Below, piece after piece: positions 1 to 5,909 of a DNA stretch of 9,694 bases. The position numbers and the translations under genes are program-made. The stretch comes from an uncultured Acetobacteraceae bacterium (GTDB lineage Bacteria > Pseudomonadota > Alphaproteobacteria > Acetobacterales > Acetobacteraceae), in NCBI GenBank assembly GCA_903839965.1, contig CAIMEK010000512.1, positions 1 through 9,694 of the forward strand, in the 5' to 3' direction. The stretch's first letter is position 1. Each line of letters opens with the position of its first letter. Under the pieces are notes generated by a model. That model made no database searches. It saw only the letters and a list, made by a program, of their open reading frames with translations, and was not told the DNA's origin.

Positions 1-985
1 GGGAACGGCGGCCCGTCTCGTCGTAGACGGCGTGGACCTTCTCGAAGGTCATGCCGACCAGCTTGCCGTCCTCGTGGACGAATTCCAGCGGCACCATGAA
101 GTTGAGGATGGGGATGTCCTCGCGCATGGCGTCGTCCTTTTCCCAGGGCGACGCCTTCATTGCCGCGAAACCGCTGCGCACCACCACCTTGACGTCCTCC
201 CCGCCCAGCCGGCGGGCGGAGCGGCAGCAGTCCATGGCGGTGTTGCCGCCGCCGAGCACCAGCACGCGGCGGCCGATGCGGTTGACATGGCCGAAGCTCA
301 CCGAGGAGAGCCAGTCGATGCCGATATGGATATGCGCGGCGGCCTCGGTGCGGCCGGGCACGTCGAGCTCGCGCCCGCGCGGCGCGCCGGAGCCGACGAA
401 CACCGCGTCGTAGCCCTCCGCGAGCAGCCCCTTCAGGCTGTCGACCCAGGTGCCGTAGCGGGTGGTGACGCCGAGGCGCTCGACATAGCCGACCTCCTCG
501 TCGATCACCTCGTCGGGCAAGCGGAATTTCGGGATCTGGCTGCGGATCATGCCGCCGCCGCGCTCGGCGCCGTCGATCACGACCACTTCATAGCCGGCCG
601 GGAGAAGGTCGCGGGCCACGGTGAGGCTGGCCGGGCCGGCGCCGACGCAGGCCACGCGCCAGCCGTTGCGCCCGGCGGCGGGTTGCGGCAGGCGGTCGGT
701 GATGTCGCCCTTGAAATCGGCGGCGACGCGCTTGAGCCGGCAGATCGCCACCGGCTCCTCCTCCACCCGCCCGCGCCGACAGGCCGGCTCGCAGGGGCGG
801 TCGCAGGTGCGCCCGAGGATTCCCGGGAAAACGTTGGACTGCCAGTTGACCATGAACGCGTCGGCGTAGCGGCCGGCGGCGATCAGGCGGATGTACTCCG
901 GCACCGGCGTGTGGGCCGGGCAGGCCCATTGGCAATCGACGACCTTGTGAAAATAGTCGGGATCGCGGGAATCGGTGGGCTGCAA
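1..985 (-). CDS. GltD-like FAD/iron-sulfur NAD(P) oxidoreductase, C-terminus cut by window edge
   Basis: This gene encodes a cytoplasmic flavoprotein of the glutamate synthase small-subunit family, which moves electrons between NAD(P)H, FAD and iron-sulfur centres. The first 328 residues are visible. A cysteine-rich N-terminal domain has C18, C22, C61, C65, C69 and C82, including the cluster CDRPCEPAC, as expected for [4Fe-4S] binding. The FAD fold follows with VGAGPAS (114-120), and the NAD(P) fold with VLGGGNTAMD (243-252). The frame has a TAG stop 66 bases upstream of the chosen start and no ATG or GTG in between. A TTG at 985-983 is preceded by AGGGGAG with 8-base spacing, so TTG is the likely start. 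GltD proteins are usually about 450-480 residues, so roughly the last quarter or more lies outside. The usual large subunit (GltB) is not visible. Family members also serve as electron-transfer partners of other redox enzymes, so glutamate synthesis is not established. The family call is firm; the substrate is unknown. Confidence 0.88.
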   Translation of the reverse strand, partial: MQPTDSRDPDYFHKVVDCQWACPAHTPVPEYIRLIAAGRYADAFMVNWQSNVFPGILGRTCDRPCEPACRRGRVEEEPVAICRLKRVAADFKGDITDRLPQPAAGRNGWRVACVGAGPASLTVARDLLPAGYEVVVIDGAERGGGMIRSQIPKFRLPDEVIDEEVGYVERLGVTTRYGTWVDSLKGLLAEGYDAVFVGSGAPRGRELDVPGRTEAAAHIHIGIDWLSSVSFGHVNRIGRRVLVLGGGNTAMDCCRSARRLGGEDVKVVVRSGFAAMKASPWEKDDAMREDIPILNFMVPLEFVHEDGKLVGMTFEKVHAVYDETGRRS

Positions 986-993
986 GCGATGGT

Positions 994-1000
994 CTCCCCT
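994..1000 (-). promoter_or_regulatory. Ribosome binding site deciding a TTG start
   Basis: On the minus strand the sequence reads AGGGGAG, 8 bases before the TTG at 985. It is the only good Shine-Dalgarno match in this leader and supports the non-ATG start of the GltD-like gene. Confidence 0.6.
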
Positions 1001-1084
1001 GTGTATGGACTCTTTGCGCTGTCGCGCCGCGGTTGCGTGTCCTTGCAGACACTATGCCATCGGTCTTCACGGTCGAGTAGAGTC

Positions 1085-1106
1085 TTCGCGGCAAACCAGC
1101 CGCGAA
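1085..1106 (+). promoter_or_regulatory. Perfect 8-bp hairpin abutting the ribosome binding site of the secreted hydrolase
   Basis: TTCGCGGC (1085-1092), a 6-base loop AAACCA, then GCCGCGAA (1099-1106) form a perfect stem. Only one base separates it from the GGGAGG ribosome binding site at 1108-1113. In the mRNA this stem would sit directly beside the site of 30S loading. It could tune translation, stabilise the 5' end, or be a protein-binding palindrome in DNA. The structure is seen in the sequence; any function is inference. Confidence 0.45.
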
Positions 1107-1107
1107 C

Positions 1108-1113
1108 GGGAGG
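1108..1113 (+). promoter_or_regulatory. Ribosome binding site supporting a GTG start
   Basis: GGGAGG lies 6 bases before the GTG at 1120. It supports that start, which also places a full signal peptide at the N-terminus of the product. Confidence 0.65.
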
Positions 1114-1119
1114 CGGGCG

Positions 1120-1980
1120 GTGCGACGGAATATTTTTCTGGCCTGGCTGTTCGCGACGCTGCTGGCGGCGGGCGGCGCCCGCGCGGGCGAGCTCAAGTTG
1201 TCGACCTGGAATCTGCAATGGCTGACCCTGCTGCCGGCCGGCGACCGGGCGCTGCCGGCCGACGTGCGGCCCAAGCAGCCGGCCGACCTCGCGTTGCTGC
1301 GCGGCTACGCCGCGACGCTGGCGGCCGACGTGGTGGCGCTGCAGGAGGTGGACGGGCCGGCGGCGGCGGCCAGCGTGTTCCCGCCCGACCGCTACGTGCT
1401 GCACCTCACCGGCGACGCGGTGGTGCAGCGGGTCGGCTTCGCGGTGCGCAAGGGCCTGGCGTTCACCGCCAACCCCGATTTCACCGCGCTGGGCCCGCCC
1501 GGTTCGCGGCTGCGCTCGGGGGCGGACATCACGCTGCAGTGGTCCGGCGGGCGGCTGCGGCTGCTGGCGGTGCACCTCAAGCAGGGCTGCCGGCAGGACA
1601 GGCTGACCAACCGCAGGCGCGCGTCCTGCCCGGTGCTGCTGGACCAGTTGGGGGCGCTGCGGGGCTGGGTGGCGCAACGCCAGGCCGCGGGCGAGGCCTT
1701 CGTGCTGCTGGGCGACTTCAACCGCTGGATGGACGGCGGCGATGCGTTCTACGCCGCCTTGCAGGAACGCGGGCCGTTGGCGCGGGTGACCGAGGGGCAG
1801 TCGAGCCCGTGCTGGGGCGGCGGCGGCTTCATCGACCACATCATCGCCGGCGGCGCCGCGCGCGGCTGGATGCGGCCGGACACGCTCAGGGTGCTGGTGT
1901 ATCGCGAGACCGGCGAGGAATGGCGTGCGCGGCTCTCGGACCACTGCCCGGTTTCGGTGCAGCTCGCCTTGCCGGATTAG
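1120..1980 (+). CDS. Secreted endonuclease/exonuclease/phosphatase (EEP) family hydrolase
   Basis: This 286-residue protein has an N-terminal Sec-type signal peptide: basic MRRN, a hydrophobic core to about residue 17, and likely cleavage after AGGARA at residue 22. The mature part carries the DNase I/EEP metal-hydrolase motifs in order: STWNLQWL with N31, ALQEVDG with E76, AVHLKQG with H152, LLGDFNRW with D199 and N201, FIDHI with D239, and SDHCPV with D274/H275. All expected catalytic and metal-binding positions are present, so it should be an active Mg2+-dependent phosphodiesterase or phosphatase outside the cytoplasm. Four cysteines (157, 170, 231, 276) could form disulfides there. The substrate may be nucleic acid or a phosphorylated small molecule; EEP motifs alone do not tell. 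It starts at GTG with a GGGAGG site 6 bases upstream. It is divergent from the GltD-like gene and lies 84 bases before ydfG, with a possible operator or hairpin between. Confidence 0.88.
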   Translation: MRRNIFLAWLFATLLAAGGARAGELKLSTWNLQWLTLLPAGDRALPADVRPKQPADLALLRGYAATLAADVVALQEVDGPAAAASVFPPDRYVLHLTGDAVVQRVGFAVRKGLAFTANPDFTALGPPGSRLRSGADITLQWSGGRLRLLAVHLKQGCRQDRLTNRRRASCPVLLDQLGALRGWVAQRQAAGEAFVLLGDFNRWMDGGDAFYAALQERGPLARVTEGQSSPCWGGGGFIDHIIAGGAARGWMRPDTLRVLVYRETGEEWRARLSDHCPVSVQLALPD

Positions 1981-2009
1981 GCATCCCCGGTTGCCAAGCC
2001 GGCGCGGCT

Positions 2010-2045
2010 GTGTGCCAATAGTGGCATCGATGGCAATTGGCACAC
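2010..2045. promoter_or_regulatory. Perfect 10-bp inverted repeat upstream of ydfG (candidate operator)
   Basis: GTGTGCCAAT (2010-2019) and ATTGGCACAC (2036-2045) are exact reverse complements separated by 16 bases. The repeat ends 19 bases before the ydfG start, in a stretch less GC-rich than its surroundings. Position and symmetry suit a dimeric regulator's operator in the promoter of ydfG-ppk2. As RNA it would be a 10-bp stem with a 16-base loop and no U tract, so a factor-independent terminator for the upstream gene is less likely. No regulator is assigned, and I could not place convincing -35/-10 boxes. Confidence 0.5.
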
Positions 2046-2064
2046 CGTAATAGGTATAGGAACG

Positions 2065-2823
2065 ATGACGAAACTGACTGTTCTGGTAACCGGCGCCTCC
2101 GCCGGTTTCGGCGCGGCGATCGCGCGCCGGTTCGTGCGCGACGGGCACCGCGTGATCGCGGCGGCCCGGCGGGTGGAGCGGTTGCAGGCGCTGGCGGCCG
2201 AGCTTGGCCCCGACCTGCTGGCGCTCGGGCTCGACGTGACCGACGCCGCCGCGGTGGCGGCGCTGCCGGGCAGCCTGCCCGAGGGGTGGCGGCAGGTGGA
2301 CGTGCTGGTGAACAACGCCGGCCTGGCGCTTGGCATGGGGCCGGCCTGGCAGACGTCGCTGGCGGAGTGGGAAACCATGGTGGCCACCAACGTGCAGGGC
2401 CTCATGCGGCTCACCCGCGCGCTGCTGCCGGCCATGGTGGAACGCAACAGCGGGCACGTGGTGAACATCGGCAGCATCGCCGCCACCTACCCCTACCCGG
2501 GCGGCAATGTCTACGGTGCCACCAAGGCGTTCGTGGCCCAGTTCACCTCGAACCTGAAGACCGACCTGGTGGGCACCTATGTGCGGGTGACCAACATCGA
2601 GCCGGGCATGGTCGGCGGCAGCGAGTTCAGCCTGGTGCGCCTGCACGGCGACGCCGAGCGGGCGGCTGCGTTCTATGCCGGCGCGGACGCGCTGACGCCG
2701 GACGACATCGCCGAGACGGTGGCCTGGGCGGTGGGCCTGCCGCCGCGCGTGAACATCACCCGCATCGAGGTGATGCCGGGCTGCCAGTCGCCCGGACCGT
2801 TCGTGATCAAACGCCGCGGGTGA
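2065..2823 (+). CDS. ydfG: YdfG-type NADP-dependent short-chain dehydrogenase (3-hydroxy acid dehydrogenase / malonic semialdehyde reductase)
   Basis: This 252-residue cytoplasmic classical SDR has the usual length. The cofactor motif TGASAGFG is at 9-16, with R35/R36 after the second strand suiting NADP(H). NNAG is at 83-86, N110 is the structural Asn, and the catalytic residues are S137, Y150 and K154. The segment from VYGATKAF through IEPGMVGGSEFSLVR and the ending VNITRIEVMPGCQS resemble E. coli YdfG closely. YdfG oxidises L-allo-threonine, serine and 3-hydroxy acids and reduces malonic semialdehyde to 3-hydroxypropionate, a detoxifying step in pyrimidine breakdown. No rut genes are visible here, so the physiological substrate is open. 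A weak AGGAA precedes the ATG. The ppk2 start follows the stop by 13 bases, so the two are probably co-transcribed, perhaps under the inverted repeat at 2010-2045. Confidence 0.85.
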   Translation: MTKLTVLVTGASAGFGAAIARRFVRDGHRVIAAARRVERLQALAAELGPDLLALGLDVTDAAAVAALPGSLPEGWRQVDVLVNNAGLALGMGPAWQTSLAEWETMVATNVQGLMRLTRALLPAMVERNSGHVVNIGSIAATYPYPGGNVYGATKAFVAQFTSNLKTDLVGTYVRVTNIEPGMVGGSEFSLVRLHGDAERAAAFYAGADALTPDDIAETVAWAVGLPPRVNITRIEVMPGCQSPGPFVIKRRG

Positions 2824-2836
2824 ATGGAGCATCGCG

Positions 2837-3724
2837 ATGACGCCCAAGCAGATCGAGCGGGTGATGAAGCGCTACCGCATCACCAACGGAAAGGGGTTCC
2901 GACTGAAGGACCACGACCCGGACGACATCGCCGATGGCCTGGTCGACAAGAAGGACGCAACCGCGCTGCTGGCGGGCGGTGTGACCAGGCTGGCCGAGCT
3001 GCAGGAGCTGCTCTATCCGTACGCCTCCTGGTCGATGCTGTGCATTTTCCAGGCGATGGACGCGGCCGGCAAGGACGGCACCATCAAGCACGTGATGTCC
3101 GGGGTGAACCCGCAGGGCGTGGTGGTGACCAGCTTCAAGGTGCCGGGGCCGCAGGCGCTGGCGCACGACTTCCTGTGGCGCATCTCGCTCGCTTTGCCCG
3201 AGCGCGGGCAGATCGGCATCTTCAACCGCAGCCACTACGAAGAGGTGCTGGTGGTGCGCGTGCACAAGCAGTTGCTGCGCGCCCAGCATTTGCCGGCCGA
3301 CCTCGACGGCAAGCGCATCTGGGAGCATCGGCTGGAGGACATCGCCGCGTTCGAGCGCTACCTCGGCCGGCAGGGCACGATCGTGCTCAAGTTCTTCCTG
3401 AACATCTCCAAGGAGGAGCAGAAAAAGCGCTTCCAGGAACGGCTGGACGACCCGAACAAGAACTGGAAGTTCAGCGCGTCCGACATCGAGGAGCGGGAGT
3501 ACTGGAAGGAATACATGGAGGCCTACGAGGAGGCCATCGTGGCCACCGCGGCGCCGCATGCGCCGTGGTACGTGGTGCCGGCCAACAACAAGTGGTTCGC
3601 CCGCCTGGTGGTGGTGGAGGCGATGATCGAGGCGCTCGAGGCGCTGAAGCTCAAGCCGATGGAAATGCAGGCGCCCGACCGCATCCGGCTGGAGGAGGCG
3701 CGCCAGCGGCTGCTGGAGGAGTAG
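2837..3724 (+). CDS. ppk2: Polyphosphate kinase 2 family protein (polyphosphate:nucleotide phosphotransferase, class III-like)
   Basis: This 295-residue single-domain PPK2 transfers phosphate between polyphosphate and nucleotides in the cytoplasm. Motifs in order are FRLKDHDPDD (21-30) in the N-terminal part, the Walker A-like loop MDAAGKDG (74-81), Walker B-like FNRSHYEEV (129-137) with an acidic pair, and the lid region from KFFLNISKEEQ (185-195) to ERLDDPNKNWK (201-211), which supplies Lys/Arg to hold polyphosphate. The N-terminal RLKD-DPDD signature and the single domain match the class III type known from Deinococcus and Meiothermus, which phosphorylates both AMP and ADP. That class assignment rests on remembered family patterns, so AMP versus ADP preference is inferred. 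GGAG lies 7 bases before the ATG. The gene follows ydfG by 13 bases and is followed by a strong hairpin. A shared purpose with ydfG is not obvious; polyphosphate-driven nucleotide recharging under stress is one possibility. Confidence 0.9.
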   Translation: MTPKQIERVMKRYRITNGKGFRLKDHDPDDIADGLVDKKDATALLAGGVTRLAELQELLYPYASWSMLCIFQAMDAAGKDGTIKHVMSGVNPQGVVVTSFKVPGPQALAHDFLWRISLALPERGQIGIFNRSHYEEVLVVRVHKQLLRAQHLPADLDGKRIWEHRLEDIAAFERYLGRQGTIVLKFFLNISKEEQKKRFQERLDDPNKNWKFSASDIEEREYWKEYMEAYEEAIVATAAPHAPWYVVPANNKWFARLVVVEAMIEALEALKLKPMEMQAPDRIRLEEARQRLLEE

Positions 3725-3738
3725 GGCCAGGACGCAGG

Positions 3739-3774
3739 CGCGGCCCGCATCAGCTTGGCGTGTTGCGGGCCGCG
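3739..3774. terminator. Strong 11-bp hairpin between convergent ppk2 and aldo/keto reductase genes
   Basis: CGCGGCCCGCA (3739-3749) pairs perfectly with TGCGGGCCGCG (3764-3774) around a 14-base loop. It begins 15 bases after the ppk2 stop and ends 6 bases from the stop of the convergent aldo/keto reductase gene, so it could stop transcription from both sides. Neither side has a clear U tract, as is common in GC-rich genomes, so intrinsic termination is probable rather than certain. Confidence 0.6.
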
Positions 3775-3779
3775 TGCGC

Positions 3780-4766
3780 TCAGCGGTCGATCAGTTGCTC
3801 CTGCTTTTCGGCGTAGCGGGCCCCTTGCAACCTGATCTTCGCGGCGGCGCTGTCGATGTCGCGCAGATCCTCGGCGGTGAGTTCGACCTCCGTCGCGCCG
3901 ATGTTCTCCTCCAGCCGATGCAGCTTCGTGGTGCCCGGGATCGGCACGATCCATGGCTTCTGGGCGAGCAGCCAGGCCAGCGCTATCCGGGCCGGCGTCG
4001 CGCCTTTCCGCTCGGCGATGCTGCCGATCAGGTCGACAAGAGCCCGGTTCGCCTTGCGGGCCTCCGGGGCGAAGCGGGGAACGCTGTTGCGGAAGTCGGC
4101 GCTGTCAAAGCCCGTGCTCTCGTCGATCTTGCCGGTCAGGAAGCCCTTGCCCAGGGGGCTGAAGGGCACGAAGCCGATGCCGAGTTCCTCAAGGGTCGGC
4201 ATCAGCTTCTCCTCGGGGCTGCGCCACCACAGCGAGTATTCGCTTTGCAGGGCGGTGACGGGCTGCACGGCATGGGCCCGGCGGATCGTATGCGGCGCCG
4301 CCTCGGACAAGCCGAAATGCCTGACCTTGCCTTGCTGGATCAGGCCCTTCACCGCGCCCGCCACGTCTTCGATCGGCACCGCCGGATCGACGCGGTGCTG
4401 GTAGAGCAGGTCGATGGTGTCGATCCTAAGCCGCTGGAGCGAGCCTTCGACGGCCTGCCTGATGTGTTCCGGCCGGCTGTTCAGGCCGCCGCGCTGGTCG
4501 CCCTGCAGTTCGAAGCCGAACTTGGTGGCGATCACTACCTGCGCGCGCACCGGGGCAAGCGCCTCGCCCACGAGGTCCTCGTTGGTGAACGGGCCATACA
4601 CTTCCGCGGTGTCGAAGAAGGTGATGCCGCGGTCGACGGCCGTGCGGATAAGCGAGATCATCTCCTGCCTGTCGCCGGGGGGACCGTAGCCGAAGCTCAT
4701 CCCCATGCAGCCAAGCCCGAGGGCAGAAACCTCCAGGCCGCTCGTTCCAAGTTTGCGCTTTTGCAT
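3780..4766 (-). CDS. Cytoplasmic aldo/keto reductase
   Basis: This 328-residue NADPH-dependent aldo/keto reductase has a TIM-barrel fold and should reduce aldehydes or ketones to alcohols. The full catalytic tetrad is visible: D52 and Y57 in FDTAEVYGP, K82 in ATKFGFE, and H124 in LLYQHRVDP. The opening MQKRKLGTSGLEVSALGLGCMG and the C-terminal cofactor segment PIPGTTKLHRLEEN (275-288) are standard for proteins related to IolS/YajO and plant or yeast auxin-induced-type AKRs. I chose the ATG at 4766 because GAGGA precedes it by 4 bases and homologues begin there. An in-frame ATG at 4817 would add 17 unconserved residues and lacks a well-spaced ribosome site. No signal peptide is seen. It lies 138 bases downstream of a second, exported AKR on the same strand; that gap contains two hairpins. 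The substrate cannot be read from the sequence. Confidence 0.9.
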   Translation of the reverse strand: MQKRKLGTSGLEVSALGLGCMGMSFGYGPPGDRQEMISLIRTAVDRGITFFDTAEVYGPFTNEDLVGEALAPVRAQVVIATKFGFELQGDQRGGLNSRPEHIRQAVEGSLQRLRIDTIDLLYQHRVDPAVPIEDVAGAVKGLIQQGKVRHFGLSEAAPHTIRRAHAVQPVTALQSEYSLWWRSPEEKLMPTLEELGIGFVPFSPLGKGFLTGKIDESTGFDSADFRNSVPRFAPEARKANRALVDLIGSIAERKGATPARIALAWLLAQKPWIVPIPGTTKLHRLEENIGATEVELTAEDLRDIDSAAAKIRLQGARYAEKQEQLIDR

Positions 4767-4770
4767 TGCT

Positions 4771-4775
4771 TCCTC
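4771..4775 (-). promoter_or_regulatory. Ribosome binding site deciding the aldo/keto reductase start
   Basis: On the minus strand GAGGA lies 4 bases before the ATG at 4766. The alternative in-frame ATG at 4817 has only a GGGG run directly adjacent, with no proper spacing. Confidence 0.55.
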
Positions 4776-4782
4776 GCGTTTG

Positions 4783-4800
4783 TGGCCTGCGATCAGGCCA
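4783..4800. promoter_or_regulatory. Perfect 7-bp palindrome just upstream of the aldo/keto reductase
   Basis: TGGCCTG (4783-4789) and CAGGCCA (4794-4800) flank a 4-base CGAT centre. It lies 16 bases before the start codon and 7 bases from the ribosome site. It could be an operator half-site pair or an mRNA hairpin with a tetraloop near the translation start. Confidence 0.4.
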
Positions 4801-4818
4801 GGTATTGCCTTTTCCATC

Positions 4819-4841
4819 CCCAGATGCCGAAGGAATCTGGG
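4819..4841. promoter_or_regulatory. 7-bp inverted repeat in the gap between two aldo/keto reductase genes
   Basis: CCCAGAT (4819-4825) and ATCTGGG (4835-4841) pair around a 9-base loop. Read on the minus strand it lies 63 bases after the stop of the exported reductase and before the palindrome at 4783-4800. It might end the upstream transcript or act in the leader of the downstream gene. No U tract follows. Confidence 0.35.
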
Positions 4842-4904
4842 TTACCGCGCGCGCAGGGTTGGCATGGCTCCGCCATCCGCCGTCACAACCCGGTGCGCCC
4901 CTGG

Positions 4905-5798
4905 CTAGGCCCGGAAGGCCCTGTCCAGATCCCCCAGGTCCTCGGCCGTCAACCGCAGCGCCAGGGCGGCCGCGTTCTGCCGCACGTGAACGGCGGAGCC
5001 GGATTCCGGGATCGAGATGACGTGCCCGCTGCGCAGGGTCCAGGCGATGGCGACCGCGGCGGGGTTGCTTACGTGCCGCTCGGCGACGCGCGCCAGCGCG
5101 GGGTTGCGCAGCAGGTCGTTGCCGCTGCCGAGCGGCGAGTAGGCCATGATCGGAACGCCATGCCGCTCGCACCAGGGCAGCAGGTCCGGCTCGATGCCCC
5201 GGTCCGTCAGGCTGTAGCGCACCTGGTTGGCGGCACAGGCATCGCCGCCGCGGACGCGGAACAGATCCTCCATGTCCGCCACCCGGAAGTTCGACACGCC
5301 CCAGCGCCGGATGCGCCCCTCCGCCCGCAGGGCTTCGAAGGCGCCCACCACGACGCCGATGTCCACCCCGCCGCCGCGCCAGTGCAGGAGGTAGAGATCC
5401 AGGCGGTCGGTGCCGAGGCGGGCCAGGCTCGCCGCGCAGGCCTGGCGGATGCCGGTTGCCGTGGCGTGGCCGGGCGACACCTTGGAGACCAGGAACACCT
5501 TGTCCCGCTGCCCGGCGATGATGCGCCCGACCATCTCCTCGGCCCGGCCTTGCCCGTAGATTTCCGCCGTGTCGATGAGCGTCATCCCCAGCGCGATGCC
5601 GGTTCGCAGCGCTTCCTCTTCCGCCGCGGCCGGATGGCGCCCCTGCGCGAGGTGCCAGGACCCTTGCCCGAGCGCGGGCGCGTTGCCGCCATGGGGCAGT
5701 TCCACGGCAGGGGCCCGCGTCTGGGCTGTCGCACCGGTCCCGGAAAGGGCCGCAAGCGCGCAGGCTGCACCGATCAGCCGTCGTGTCGGACCTTGCAT
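4905..5798 (-). CDS. Exported (possibly Tat-dependent) aldo/keto reductase
   Basis: This 297-residue aldo/keto reductase has an N-terminal export signal, unusual for a cofactor-using enzyme. The signal starts MQGPTRRLIGAAC, has a hydrophobic stretch to about residue 19, and has likely cleavage after ATA at residue 25. TRR followed by LI resembles a twin-arginine motif, which would make sense because Tat exports folded proteins already holding NADP(H). The mature part has the AKR tetrad: D76 and Y81 in LIDTAEIYG, K106 in LVSKVSPG, and H139 in YLLHWRGG. GVSNF (167-171) and AYSPLGSGNDLL (219-230) are also present, and the C-terminus carries the ESGSAVHVRQN cofactor segment. The ATG at 5798 has GGGAG 8 bases upstream. 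It is only distantly similar to the AKR encoded downstream, so the two are not a recent duplication. The substrate is unknown; periplasmic carbonyl reduction is inferred. Confidence 0.85.
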   Translation of the reverse strand: MQGPTRRLIGAACALAALSGTGATAQTRAPAVELPHGGNAPALGQGSWHLAQGRHPAAAEEEALRTGIALGMTLIDTAEIYGQGRAEEMVGRIIAGQRDKVFLVSKVSPGHATATGIRQACAASLARLGTDRLDLYLLHWRGGGVDIGVVVGAFEALRAEGRIRRWGVSNFRVADMEDLFRVRGGDACAANQVRYSLTDRGIEPDLLPWCERHGVPIMAYSPLGSGNDLLRNPALARVAERHVSNPAAVAIAWTLRSGHVISIPESGSAVHVRQNAAALALRLTAEDLGDLDRAFRA

Positions 5799-5850
5799 GG
5801 CGTCATCTCCCGTGTTGAGGGCAGCCCGAGACTACAGCTTTCCGCCTGCA

Positions 5851-5864
5851 CGGGGCCAACCCCG
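5851..5864. other. Short GC hairpin between the YfhO-like and exported AKR genes
   Basis: CGGGG and CCCCG flank the 4-base loop CCAA. It lies within the 111-base gap after the YfhO-like stop at 5910. The stem is short and has no U tract, so it is at best a weak terminator. I see no convincing promoter in this gap. Confidence 0.25.
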
Positions 5865-5909
5865 GTCACCGGCTCCGATGCCATCCGCCGCCGCCGGCGC
5901 GAGGCAACC

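Noticed and set aside
32..1225. A 397-codon plus-strand frame opposite the GltD-like gene
   Set aside because: The opposite frame carries iron-sulfur, FAD and NAD(P) motifs in the correct order; this frame has none and runs into the EEP gene.
883..2847. A 654-codon minus-strand open frame opposite the EEP and ydfG genes
   Set aside because: The product is low-complexity Arg/His/Gln/Ala-rich, with no motifs, and overlaps two well-supported genes. It is a shadow of GC-rich coding.
3739..3774. The strong hairpin as an attachment site or mobile-element terminal repeat
   Set aside because: There is no integrase, transposase, second copy or target duplication nearby. Its place between convergent stops fits a terminator better.
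3780..5798. The two aldo/keto reductases as a recent tandem duplication
   Set aside because: They share only family-level motifs. Their lengths, N-termini and cofactor segments differ, so they look like distinct AKR subfamilies placed side by side.
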